Source: Bolinopsis microptera
Lineage: Eukaryota; Ctenophora; Tentaculata; Lobata; Bolinopsidae
DNA length: 64,000 bases
Direction: 5' to 3'
Assembly (NCBI RefSeq): GCF_026151205.1
Contig: NC_087083.1
Coordinates: forward strand, 2,172,501-2,236,500
A program made the translations under genes and the position numbers. Numbering within the stretch: the stretch's first letter is position 1; the number at the start of each line of letters is the position of its first letter. The notes beneath the pieces are model-generated. The model was not told the origin of the DNA, did not search any database, and saw only the letters and a program-made list of their open reading frames with translations. Of this stretch, positions 42,501 through 51,300 are shown in pieces.

Positions 42501-44563
42501 AGATCTGCTCGCTCTTCCATCTGCTGGGCATGTTCGTGGGGAAGAGTTTACAAGATCAGAGACTGGTTGACCTACCCTTGTCCTTACCTTTCTTTAAGAT
42601 GTTGTGTAGAGGTACTGTTCAGAGACACGTGTAATTTGGGCATGTCAGCCGTGTTTGACAGTTGTCTTTTCTGATTTAATGATTTTCAAGAGGTCTTTAA
42701 AATGTATGTCGACATCGAGTTATAACTTTTTCTCAAGTCTCAACCCCAATAATATAAATCAATTGGGAATGTAACGAACACATTCTCCCCAGGTACCACT
42801 TCGGAACACGTGTCAGACACTAATTCAGACTCTGGTGATCACAGTGACAGCGAGGGTACGCTTCTAGAACATTCCACTGATTTTAGTTTGTTAAATCTGA
42901 ATACTGCAATAGTGGGACGTGAACCGTGTTTAAAGTTACACGTGGTTGCAATCCTGAGTTATGATTGGTCAATACTGGAGACCATCACGTGACAAAATAC
43001 GGTTCACCTTCCCACCAGTATATAATATTAAACTCGTCATTGTTGTACAGAATTCTACGATCGTTTCTTGTGAACTGATAAAAGCAAAAGATAATGATAT
43101 TTAAAATTTAGTATGTTGGTTAGGGGTCGTTATATTATATTATATTATTACGTAATCACTTTTTGGACAATTTTTAACCCCTCCCCCCTCCGTAATCAGT
43201 TTTACACATAACTATTGTTTCAAAATTACACTAGCTCAATCAAACCCCCTCCCCCCTCGGCTGATTACGTAATATGTAAACGACCCCCTTAACTTATGCT
43301 CACGATTGGAGTGAAAACATTAAAATCTCATCTCGCAGGAACATCAGAGTCCTTCCTGTTGAAGTCAGAGAGTTTAAGTAGTCTAACAGAAGGGGAACTG
43401 AGGTTTAGATGTGATAGTGATGCTGCTTCGGATATATCCTCTGTACAGGTAATTAATTGGTTAATTTGTAGTTAATTAGTTGTGAGATGAGTTATTTGTT
43501 CTTTAGAGAACAGACAGTTTCAACGATTTTGTTGATGTAGAGTTCTTAAGCGTTGTATCTCACTAATAAACATTATTCCCCTCAGGGTACAAGCTACGAA
43601 GATGCACCAAACGAGTCTCTCAACAGAAAATGTGGACCCCTGACAATCGAGGACATAGCAGTGGACACTTCCAGCGAGTCCTCCTACACCAAGACCGACA
43701 CCAGACCGACCGCTGACCGACAGCTGGAATCACGGTCTGACCGTCACCAACAGGCCTGGTTCTCTGGCATCCTCAACAACAACGACTTCACCGCCACCAA
43801 CCCGTACCTAGCCAAGTTTCTCAGCTCACTTGATGTGCTGGCTGAGCAGAAGAGGAGTATTTTATCGGACACAACCCTTACTGAATCACAAAAACAGGAG
43901 AAACTGGACGGTTTGAACTTACCAGGAACCAGTGCTAAGCTAGAGGACCTGTGTGTTTTCTTCCAGTTCACCCCCAGTTCCAACGTGTACGGGTACACGG
44001 AGTTCGACCTGAAACCAGGCGGACAGCACATCCCACTTTCTCTACAGAACATTGAGGAGTATTGTGACCTGAGCAGGTCCTTCTGTTTAGACACCGGTAT
44101 CAAGAGACAAATGGAGGCTTTCAAAGGCGGTTTCAACACCGTCTTCTCTTTATCCCACGTGAAAATGTTTACTCCGCAAGAATTCCGACTGCTGCTGTGC
44201 GGTGAGATGTCACCTGATTGGTCACGTGACGACCTGCTCGAGTACACGGAACCCAAGTTCGGCTACACCCGGGAGAGCACCGGTTTCCTGAACCTGGTGG
44301 AAGTGCTGGTGGAGATGTCCGGGGCCGAGAGGAAGAACTTCTTGCAGTTTGCGACAGGGTGCAGTTCCCTGCCCCCAGGTGGGTTAGCTAACCTCAACCC
44401 CCGGTTAACGGTCGTACGGAAGGAGGGAGAAGGAGGGGATTCCTGTCTTCCCAGTGTTAACACGTGCGTGCATTATCTGAAACTTCCAGAGTATTCCAGT
44501 AAGCAGGTGTTACGGGAGAGACTTTTACAGAGTACTCAGGAGAAGGGATTCCATCTTAATTAA
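18517..44563 (+). CDS. HECTD1: HECTD1-type HECT E3 ubiquitin ligase, 44 coding exons
   Basis: Exons: 18517-18656, 18865-18985, 19205-19315, 23178-23306, 23597-23695, 23794-24001, 24564-24687, 24980-25173, 25562-25720, 25937-26080, 26200-26422, 27010-27142, 27878-28039, 28423-28574, 28871-28944, 29251-29380, 29616-29746, 29870-29943, 30664-30801, 31197-31334, 31493-31620, 31921-32040, 32234-32354, 32552-32695, 32789-32948, 33740-33903, 34866-34982, 35112-35184, 35661-35830, 36030-36138, 36468-36581, 38005-38234, 38411-38549, 38670-40052, 40194-40447, 40629-40859, 41122-41242, 41542-41677, 41868-42005, 42244-42366, 42482-42611, 42793-42855, 43339-43448, 43586-44563. All junctions are GT-AG and phases agree, except for one frameshift near 38.80 kb. 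The product is about 2,746 residues. Family knowledge: HECTD1 transfers ubiquitin through a C-terminal HECT cysteine. The start [20 protein letters not shown] matches the family N-terminus. A TTTCCTAATCAG acceptor directly before the ATG implies an upstream non-coding exon, which I could not locate. Most introns are small. The exact donor of exon 24 (32695) was chosen by phase. Confidence 0.93.
19548..23220 (+). repeat. 69-bp minisatellite spanning the exon 4 acceptor, 27 copies in two blocks
   Basis: The unit begins GTGCTAGAATTCATGGTGAC (the first bases of exon 4) and ends with intron sequence ACATTGCCTCCCAG. Unit starts lie every 69 bp from 19548 to 19962 (7 copies) and from 21867 to 23178 (20 copies); the last is the real exon. 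A 1.85-kb LINE separates the blocks. The unit is 23 codons without stops in the exon frame, so any of the 27 acceptors leaves the reading frame open. It is also bounded by GT...AG. Copies are almost identical. The fourth copy in each block shares an ACAAAAGAG variant, and array-1 copies 1, 2 and 4 carry GAACATT. Confidence 0.95.
20016..21862 (+). mobile_element. 5'-truncated LINE inserted in the 69-bp array
   Basis: The insertion starts within codons for [10 protein letters not shown] and continues with [76 protein letters not shown] and [18 protein letters not shown], i.e. RT domains 1-7, and then a C-terminal region to a stop at 21536. It lacks the endonuclease and ORF1. A 3' untranslated tail of about 320 bp ends near 21862. 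The array resumes 11 bp further along the unit (bases 55-65 are missing), so insertion came with a target-site deletion instead of a duplication. The RT frame is intact over about 500 codons, so it is young. CR1/jockey-like superfamily by motifs. Confidence 0.85.
23307..23408 (+). repeat. 11-bp minisatellite starting at the exon 4 donor
   Basis: Directly after the exon 4 donor (GCG|GTATGTG) the unit TATGTGTAAAA is repeated about nine times with no mismatches. The first unit contributes the donor bases themselves. Confidence 0.9.
24002..24056 (+). repeat. short tandem repeat at the exon 6 donor
   Basis: The intron begins GTAACAGCCCTATTTTAACA and the 14-bp unit AACAGCCCTATTTT is repeated about four times immediately after the donor. 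Confidence 0.8.
24244..24643 (+). repeat. 80-bp minisatellite spanning the exon 7 acceptor, 5 copies
   Basis: Unit starts at 24244, 24324, 24404, 24484 and 24564; the last is exon 7. The unit is 74 bp of exon 7 (GTACAGTAAGCATGG...) plus 6 bp of acceptor (TCCCAG). Exonic bases CACTAAC followed by CTACTTTCCCAG give each copy a good branch-point and pyrimidine-tract context, and GTAAGC just inside the unit is a strong donor. Because 80 is not a multiple of 3, use of an early acceptor without further splicing meets a TAA at the next junction. Each unit is bounded by GT...AG and could be removed as an intron. Copies 3 and 5 share a GTGTCGAGG variant. Confidence 0.95.
24712..24880 (+). repeat. ~80-bp intronic tandem duplication
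   Basis: The block containing AGAGGATGCCTCTAGATATT and ATTATCTTGTTAAGAATTAA occurs two and a part times just after the exon 7 donor. GATGCCTCTAGAT... copies are nearly identical. It does not include a splice site. Confidence 0.8.
25562..26080 (+). other. HECTD1: HECTD1 exons 9-10: ankyrin repeats
   Basis: Residues about 376-476 contain ankyrin signatures: [20 protein letters not shown] then [29 protein letters not shown] then [19 protein letters not shown]. The intron between the exons splits one repeat. Ankyrin repeats in this family are taken to bind substrates or partners. Confidence 0.9.
27150..27200 (+). repeat. 9-bp tandem repeat near the exon 12 donor
   Basis: GGAATATTT is repeated about four times starting some 15 bp after the donor at 27143. 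Confidence 0.7.
27694..27868 (+). repeat. 12-bp minisatellite before exon 13
   Basis: AGTGAGTGTAAC-type units, about 14 copies with minor variants, end about 10 bp before the exon 13 acceptor (27877). Each unit carries both a GTGAGT donor-like and an AACAG acceptor-like core. Confidence 0.85.
28228..28383 (+). mobile_element. ~155-bp foldback MITE, copy 1
   Basis: The element is flanked by an exact 8-bp duplication ATTCCAAG (28220-28227 and 28384-28391). It contains the inverted segments GGGTAAATTTCTTTTGATCC and GGATCAATACAAATTTACCC and ends near AATCCGGATTTTA. It is homologous, in opposite orientation, to 57609-57761. It is non-coding and lies in the intron between HECTD1 exons 13 and 14. 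The superfamily is uncertain; the 8-bp target suggests hAT or a related group. Confidence 0.8.
29983..30054 (+). tRNA. tRNA-Ala (anticodon TGC)
   Basis: The 72-base sequence folds as a cloverleaf. Acceptor stem GGGGATG pairs with CATCTCC (one G-U), the discriminator is A, the A box is TAGCTCAGCGG, the anticodon stem TGTGC pairs with GTACA around loop TTTGCAT, and the B box is GGTTCGAGACC. The anticodon is TGC at 30015-30017. A T run follows at 30056, as expected for Pol III termination. It lies in the sense orientation within the intron after HECTD1 exon 18 and has no intron of its own. Confidence 0.95.
31634..31810 (+). repeat. AT-rich degenerate tandem repeat (TTAGTAACTAA)
   Basis: Units of TAGTAACTAATTAG type, partly palindromic, fill most of the intron after exon 21, starting about 13 bp from the donor. 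Confidence 0.7.
33180..33762 (+). repeat. 83-92-bp minisatellite spanning the exon 26 acceptor, 7 acceptor copies
   Basis: Acceptor-plus-exon starts (CTCTCAG|ATGATGTGCTGAGC) occur at 33219, 33302, 33385, 33475, 33567, 33650 and 33740, the last being exon 26. Between them lies ACATACCACATACCA-type sequence whose copy number varies, giving unit lengths of 83, 83, 90, 92, 83 and 90. Exonic bases shared by all copies are about the first 20. Lengths are not all multiples of three, so reading through from an upstream acceptor changes frame. The first copy has TCTCCCAG, and others TCTCAG or TTTCAG. Confidence 0.95.
33911..34757 (+). repeat. 20-bp minisatellite with CACGTG in every unit, about 42 copies
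   Basis: Starting 8 bp after the exon 26 donor, the unit CACGTGCACAGTTAGTGTAT repeats with an exact 20-bp period. The few variants are single-base changes (TTAGTG/TTATTG, CACTTG). Each unit has the palindromic E-box CACGTG. The array occupies almost the whole intron before a T run and exon 27. Confidence 0.95.
35548..35690 (+). repeat. 71-bp tandem duplication spanning the exon 29 acceptor
   Basis: Two copies of a unit that includes AGTAATTAGTGATAATTAAC, CAG and the exon start GTTTTGAAGTGTACGGTACA. Exon-like starts are at 35590 and 35661, the second being the real exon 29. Splicing to the first copy gives a stop within 17 codons. The unit is again bounded by GT...AG. Confidence 0.9.
36139..36250 (+). 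repeat. GTGATTA-type tandem repeat starting at the exon 30 donor
   Basis: The donor itself (ACAG|GTGATTAGTGATTAG) is the first unit of a 7-bp repeat that then becomes a higher unit containing TAATAACTAATATGTAATTA. Confidence 0.85.
36350..36455 (+). repeat. 61-bp intronic tandem duplication before exon 31
   Basis: A segment with CTAAGTTACTAGATATAACA and GATATCCCGAATATGATGTT occurs twice, ending about 12 bp before the exon 31 acceptor. Confidence 0.8.
36700..37594 (+). mobile_element. Penelope-like element C-terminal fragment with GIY-YIG domain
   Basis: An open frame of 289 codons encodes a lysine-rich region, a cysteine cluster ([13 protein letters not shown]), then [16 protein letters not shown], a [20 protein letters not shown] block, and [22 protein letters not shown]-rich linker followed by a (V)IY...YFGQT...R..GH arrangement and a downstream R..E is the GIY-YIG endonuclease layout found at the end of Penelope-like retroelements. 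The RT part is missing. It lies in the intron after HECTD1 exon 31, flanked by a 29-bp near-perfect direct repeat that includes the exon end and donor (36578-36606 and 37908-37936). Confidence 0.75.
38411..40447 (+). other. HECTD1: HECTD1 exons 33-35: acidic linker, long exon with frameshift, helical bundle
   Basis: Exon 33 ends in an acidic run of about 18 Glu/Asp. Exon 34 (38670-40052) is by far the largest internal exon. It encodes a Ser/Thr- and acid-rich low-complexity linker, a second acidic patch, and then a conserved block ([20 protein letters not shown]). Its first 45 codons run in one frame to a TAG at 38804-38806; the rest is open in another frame from about 38794. Exon 35 contains [20 protein letters not shown] and [19 protein letters not shown], a basic helical region upstream of HECT. 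Confidence 0.8.
42612..42792 (+). other. ordinary HECTD1 intron
   Basis: No repeat or element is seen in this intron between exons 41 and 42. It shows that not every intron carries a tandem repeat. Confidence 0.5.
43123..43288. mobile_element. 166-bp MITE with GGGGTCGTT ends
   Basis: The left end GGGGTCGTTATATTATATTA and the right end (inverse of GGGGGTCGTTTACATATTAC) form imperfect inverted repeats that also include the internal TTACGTAATCA pair. It is flanked by TTA on both sides (43120-43122 and 43289-43291), consistent with a Harbinger-type TWA target. A related single end (GGGGTCGTTTACATATCACG) is found at about 58436. It lies in the intron between exons 42 and 43. Confidence 0.6.
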
Positions 44564-45005
44564 CTGATTTGTTAGCTAATTAATTAGCTAATTGATTAAT
44601 GCGATTTGAGTTTTTCGTTCTGTTGACTGAAGCTTGTCTGTAATTTTGAGCTTTCATAATTTGAACAGCCTGAAGCTGTATTTAAATTTTGTATTTAATT
44701 GACCATTGGGGATTGGGGCATCGGAAATTATTTATATGGGCATTTTAGATGTGCAATGTAATCATAGATTTCATTATATACTTTCTTGATAAGAATACCA
44801 AGTTTTTTTTCCATTTTTTGCCGCTGAGGTTTAATTTAATATCAATTGCTTGTTTGTTAAAATGGATCACACAACTATCCTCCTGATGATCGAATACGGA
44901 TTTCTTTGTTAAGACGAAAACATTTTTGATTAGATTTAATCACTCTGATTGCTTGCCATCCGAAACAGCTGTTAATTGTTAAGCTTGAATTTTTACGTAC
45001 TTTGA

Positions 45006-45011
45006 AATAAA
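45006..45011 (+). promoter_or_regulatory. possible HECTD1 polyadenylation signal
   Basis: AATAAA lies 443 bp after the HECTD1 stop codon, with a T/GT-rich stretch (TGTTGTGTATGATTG) downstream. The 3' UTR would then end before the convergent gene's stop at 45359. Other AATAAA-like sequences are present at about 45165, so the site is not certain. Confidence 0.45.
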
Positions 45012-45358
45012 ATGTTGTGTATGATTGTATTTAAAATTCTTAGAAAACACAAAAATTTACCCGAGTCTTATTTAGATCTAGTGGTGCCATACCCCAGAGG
45101 TAGGCAAAGCATCCACATGCTATCCTCTCGTGGGCCAACCAGGCCCAGCCTCTCTTTAAAAAATAAAATAAAATAAGAAAGTGGTGACGGGGGCCGGGGG
45201 ACACATGAAAATAATGCTTTGAGATAACTGTAAGCATAAACATACTTTAAAAGCAATCAACATACTATTACTATGTAGTTTATTGATATTAACGATCAAC
45301 GCATCAAAACATACAACACCACGTGTCTACTGTCTATCTCCAAAAAAGAGCCTTTTAT

Positions 45359-48300
45359 TTATCTCCAGAACAAGTTGAGTAAAGTAGAGGAAACAAGAAT
45401 GAGAAGTGTAACTGGTAATCCTCGCGAACTGCTTGTTATCTTCGTTGATTCGGGATCGTTACATCTCTGAAAATAGGAACGTTGTATTAATAATTAGATT
45501 ATTAACTATTAATTGTCTATTTATAATGAAATGACCTAATGCGAGCTAACTGTCTTATTCATGATATTTCTAATGCTGATAGTGATAGTTGACGCCACCG
45601 TGTTGAACTTGAATAACGATATAGGTATCGCAGCAGATCGGTATTATTATTAACTTAAATCGGATGATCGGCAATGAAATAAGAATGCTAAAAATAAAAT
45701 ATGAATGTTAAAAACGTACCTCTGTTTTACATCTCTGAACCTTGCAGTCATCAATCTCATCTTCATTAGCGCCACTTGATTTACAAATCTCAGCTGCAGT
45801 AGAAAATTATGTTACACTGGTAAGACTGGTGAGTGGTGACGAAACAAGTAACATTACAATATTTAGCAATGAGCACAAATTTTCGATTTGCTCAAATGTT
45901 TTCCATTTTCTCCATACAAATTTGTGCCATTTAATGACATTTTTCATCATCTGTTAGCTACCTACGACGAAACCAAACTTCCAGCACCTCAATCATGTCA
46001 TTTCCAATATATAGTTGACTTACTACTACTAGTTGGTTGCAGGTGAAAAAAGCAGTAAAAACTGTAAAATTTCGGTCCTGAAAATTTCATCTTCAAAAAA
46101 TTTGTGTTTTCAGATTGTCATACTTGAATTTGAAAATGGAAAAGAAATTAGAAAATACGAATTTTTGTTTTGTTAAAGTGTTAAGCTATCTGAGAACAAT
46201 TTCTCTAGCAAAAAGTCCATCCAATCTGCCAAATTTGTGTTCAGAAAATTTCTTATTTGAAAATGGGACAGAATTTTGAAAATACAACTTTTTGTTTTGT
46301 TAAGGTTTCTGCTGTGGGCTTCCTCTGACTTCAATCAGACTTCCAGCACCTCAATCGTGTCATTTGCCATCTATAGTTGACTTACTAATTGGTTGCGGAT
46401 AAAAAATCAGTAAAAACTGTAAAATTTCGGTCCTGGAAATTTCATCTTCAAAAACTGAAAGTGGGACAGAGATTGGGGATAATATGATTTTGCAAATTTA
46501 TTCGGAATTTTGACTCCCAGTACCCCAATTCGGTTTCATACCCTCATCAATTAACTGACTAATTGGTCCATGGGCAAAAAGTCCATCCAATCTGCCAAAT
46601 TTGTGTTCAGAAAATTTCATATTTGAAAATGGGACAGAATTTTGAAAATACAACTTTTTGTTTTGTTAAGCTTTCTGCTGTGGGCTATTTCCGACCTCAA
46701 TCAGACTTCCAGCACCTCAATCGTGTCATTTGTTATCTATAGTTGACCTACTAATTGGTTGCTAGTGAAAAAATCAGTCAAAACTGTAAAATTTCGGTCC
46801 TGGAAATTTCATCTTCAAAAACTGAAAATGGGACAGAGATTGGGGATAATATGATTTTGCAAATTTATTCGGAATTTTGACTCCCAGTACCCCAATTTGG
46901 TTTTATACCATCATCAATTAACTGACTAATTGGTCCGTGGGCAAAAAGTCCATCCAATCTGCCAAATTTGTGTTCAGAAAATTTCATATTTGAAAATGGG
47001 ACAGAATTTTGAAAATACAACTTTTTGTTTTGTTAAGCTTTCTGCTGTGGGCTTCCTCTGACTTCAATCAGACTTCCAGCACCTCAATCGTGTCATTTGC
47101 CATCTATAGTTGACTTACTAATAGGTTGCGGGTGAAAAAATCAGTCAAAACTGTAAAATTTCGGTCCTGGAAATTTCATCTTCAAAAACTGAAAGTGGGA
47201 CAGAGATTGGGGACAATATGATTTTGCAAATTTATTCGGAATTTTGACTCCCAGTACCCCAATTCGGTTTCATACCCTCATCAATTAACTGACTAATTGG
47301 TCCATGGGCAAAAAGTCCATCCAATTTGCCTAATTTGTGTTCAGAAAATTTCATATTTGAAAATGGGACAGAATTTTGAAAATACAACTTTTTGTTTTGT
47401 TAAGCTTTCTGCTGTGGGCTATTTCCGACCTCACTCAGACTTCCAGCACCTCAATCGTGTCATTTGTTATCTTTAGTTGACCTACTAATTGGTTGCGGGT
47501 GAAAAAATCAGTCAAAACTGTAAAATTTCGGTCCTGGAAATTTCATCTTCAAAAACTGAAAATGGGACAGAGATTGGGGATAATATGATTTTGCAAATTT
47601 ATTCGGAATTTTGACTCCCAGTACCCCAATTCGGTTTCATACCCTCATCAATTAACTGACTAATTGGTCCGTGGGCAAAAAGTCCATCCAATCTGCCTAA
47701 TTTGTGTTCAGAAAATTTCATATTTGAAAATGGGACAGAATTTTGAAAATACAACTTTTTGTTTTGTTAAGCTTTCTGCTGTGGGCTATTTCCGACCTCA
47801 ATCAGACTTCCAGCACCTCAATCGTGTCATTTGTTATCTATAGTTGACCTACTAATTGGTTGCGGGTGAAAAAATCAGTCAAAACTGTAAAATTTCGGTC
47901 CTGGAAATTTCATCTTCAAAAACTGAAAATGGGAACGAGATTGGGGATAATATGATTTTGCAAATTTATTCGGAATTTTGACTCCCAGTACCCCAATTTG
48001 GTTTTATACCATCATCAATTAACTGACTAATTGGTCCGTGGGCAAAAAGTCCATCCAATCTGCCAAATTTGTGTTCAGAAAATTTCATATTTGAAAATGG
48101 GACAGAATTTTGAAAATACAACTTTTTGTTTTGTTAAGCTTTCTGCTGTGGGCTTCCTCTGACTTCAATCAGACTTCCAGCACCTCAATCGTGTCATTTG
48201 CCATCTATAGTTGACTTACTAATAGGTTGCGGGTGAAAAAATCAGTCAAAACTGTAAAATTTCGGTCCTGGAAATTTCATCTTCAAAAACTGAAAGTGGG

Positions 48301-51300
48301 ACAGAGATTGGGGACAATATGATTTTGCAAATTTATTAGGAATTTTGACTCCCAGTACCCCAATTCGGTTTCATACCATCATCAATTAACTGACTAATTG
48401 GTCCATGGGCAAAAAGTCCATCCAATCTGCCTAATTTGTGTTCAGAAAATTTCATATTTGAAAATGGGACAGAATTTTGAAAATACAACTTTTTGTTTTG
48501 TTAAGCTTTCTGCTGTGGGGTATTTCCGACCTCAATCAGACTTCCAGCACCTCAATCGTGTCATTTGCCATCTATAGTTGACCTACTAATTGGTTGCGGG
48601 TGAAAAAATCAGTCAAAACTGTAAAATTTCGGTCCTGGAAATTTCATCTTCAAAAACTGAAAATGGGACAGAGATTGGGGATAATATGATTTTGCAAATT
48701 TATTCGGAATTTTGACTCCCAGTACCCCAATTCGGTTTCATACCCTCATCAATTAACTGCCTAATTGGTCCATGGGCAAAAAGTCCATCCAATCTGCCTA
48801 ATTTGTGTTCAGAAAATTTCATATTTGAAAATGGGACAGAATTTTGAAAATACAACTTTTTTTTTTGTTAAGCTTTCTGCTGTGGGCTATTTCCGACCTC
48901 AATCAGACTTCCAGCACCTCAATCGTGTCATTTGTTATCTATAGTTGACCTACTAATTGGTTGCGGGTGAAAAAATCAGTCAAAACTGTAAAATTTCGGT
49001 CCTGGAAATTTCATCTTCAAAAACTGAAAATGGGACAGAGATTGGGGATAATATGATTTTGCAAATTTATTCGGAATTTTGACTCCCAGTACCCCAATTT
49101 GGTTTTATACCATCATCAATTAACTGACTAATTGGTCCGTGGGCAAAAAGTCCATCCAATCTGCCAAATTTGTGTTCAGAAAATTTCATATTTGAAAATG
49201 GGACAGAATTTTGAAAATACAACTTTTTGTTTTGTTAAGCTTTCTGCTGTGGGCTTCCTTTGACTTCAATCAGACTTCCAGCACCTCAATCGTGTCATTT
49301 GCCATCTATAGTTGACTTACTAATAGGTTGCGGGTGAAAAAATCAGTCAAAACTGTAAAATTTCGGTCCTGGAAATTTCATCTTCAAAAACTGAAAGTGG
49401 GACAGAGATTGGGGACAATATGATTTTGCAAATTTATTCGGAATTTTGACTCCCAGTACCCCAATTCGGTTTCATACCCTCATCAATTAACTGACTAATT
49501 GGTCCATGGGCAAAAAGTCCATCCAATCTGCCTAATTTGTGTTCAGAAAATTTCATATTTGAAAATGGGACAGAATTTTGAAAATACAACTTTTTGTTTT
49601 GTTAAGCTTTCTGCTGTGGGCTATTTCCGACCTCAATCAGACTTCCAGCACCTTAATCGTGTCATTTGTTATTTATAGTTGACTAACTAATTGGTTGCGG
49701 GTGAAAAAATCAGTCGAAACTGTAAAATTTCGGTCCTGGAAATTTCATCTTCAAAAACTGAAAGTGGGACAGAGATTGGGGACAATATGATTTTGCAAAT
49801 TTATTAGGAATTTTGACTCCCAGTACCCCAATTCGGTTTCATACCATCATCAATTAACTGACTAATTGGTCCATGGGCAAAAAGTCCATCCAATCTGCCT
49901 AATTTGTGTTCAGAAAATTTCATATTTGAAAATGGGACAGAATTTTGAAAATACAACTTTTTGTTTTGTTAAGCTTTCTGCTGTGGGGTATTTCCGACCT
50001 CAATCAGACTTCCAGCACCTCAATCGTGTCATTTGCCATCTATAGTTGACCTACTAATTGGTTGCGGGTGAAAAAATCAGTCAAAACTGTAAAATTTCGG
50101 TCCTGGAAATTTCATCTTCAAAAACTGAAAATGGGACAGAGATTGGGGATAATATGATTTTGCAAATTTATTCGGAATTTTGACTCCCAGTACCCCAATT
50201 CGGTTTCATACCCTCATCAATTAACTGCCTAATTGGTCCATGGGCAAAAAGTCCATCCAATCTGCCTAATTTGTGTTCAGAAAATTTCATATTTGAAAAT
50301 GGGACAGAATTTTGAAAATACAACTTTTTTTTTTGTTAAGCTTTCTGCTGTGGGCTATTTCCGACCTCAATCAGACTTCCAGCACCTCAATCGTGTCATT
50401 TGTTATCTATAGTTGACCTACTAATTGGTTGCGGGTGAAAAAATCAGTCAAAACTGTAAAATTTCGGTCCTGGAAATTTCATCTTCAAAAACTGAAAATG
50501 GGACAGAGATTGGGGATAATATGATTTTGCAAATTTATTCGGAATTTTGACTCCCAGTACCCCAATTTGGTTTTATACCATCATCAATTAACTGACTAAT
50601 TGGTCCGTGGGCAAAAAGTCCATCCAATCTGCCAAATTTGTGTTCAGAAAATTTCATATTTGAAAATGGGACAGAATTTTGAAAATACAACTTTTTGTTT
50701 TGTTAAGCTTTCTGCTGTGGGCTTCCTTTGACTTCAATCAGACTTCCAGCACCTCAATCGTGTCATTTGCCATCTATAGTTGACTTACTAATAGGTTGCG
50801 GGTGAAAAAATCAGTCAAAACTGTAAAATTTCGGTCCTGGAAATTTCATCTTCAAAAACTGAAAGTGGGACAGAGATTGGGGACAATATGATTTTGCAAA
50901 TTTATTCGGAATTTTGACTCCCAGTACCCCAATTCGGTTTCATACCCTCATCAATTAACTGACTAATTGGTCCATGGGCAAAAAGTCCATCCAATCTGCC
51001 TAATTTGTGTTCAGAAAATTTCATATTTGAAAATGGGACAGAATTTTGAAAATACAACTTTTTGTTTTGTTAAGCTTTTTGCTGTGGGCTATTTCCGACC
51101 TCAATCAGACTTCCAGCACCTCAATCGTGTCATTTGTTATCTATAGTTGACCTACTAATTGGTTGCGGGTGAAAAAATCAGTCAAAACTGTAAAATTTCG
51201 GTCCTGGAAATTTCATCTTCAAAAACTGAAAATGGGACAGAGATTGGGGATAATATGATTTTGCAAATTTATTCGGAATTTTGACTCCCAGTACCCCAAT

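Larger units (their letters stand above)
41122..44563 (+). other. HECTD1: HECTD1 exons 37-44: HECT catalytic domain
   Basis: From about residue 2148 the exons encode CPMLFPFETR-like (here [10 protein letters not shown]), [93 protein letters not shown] and the terminal [16 protein letters not shown]. The active-site cysteine is in [14 protein letters not shown] (codon 44360-44362, about residue 2680), and the protein ends GFHLN as in the family. The catalytic end is therefore intact. A low-complexity insert encoded by exons 42-43 lies inside the HECT domain, as in the vertebrate protein. Confidence 0.93.
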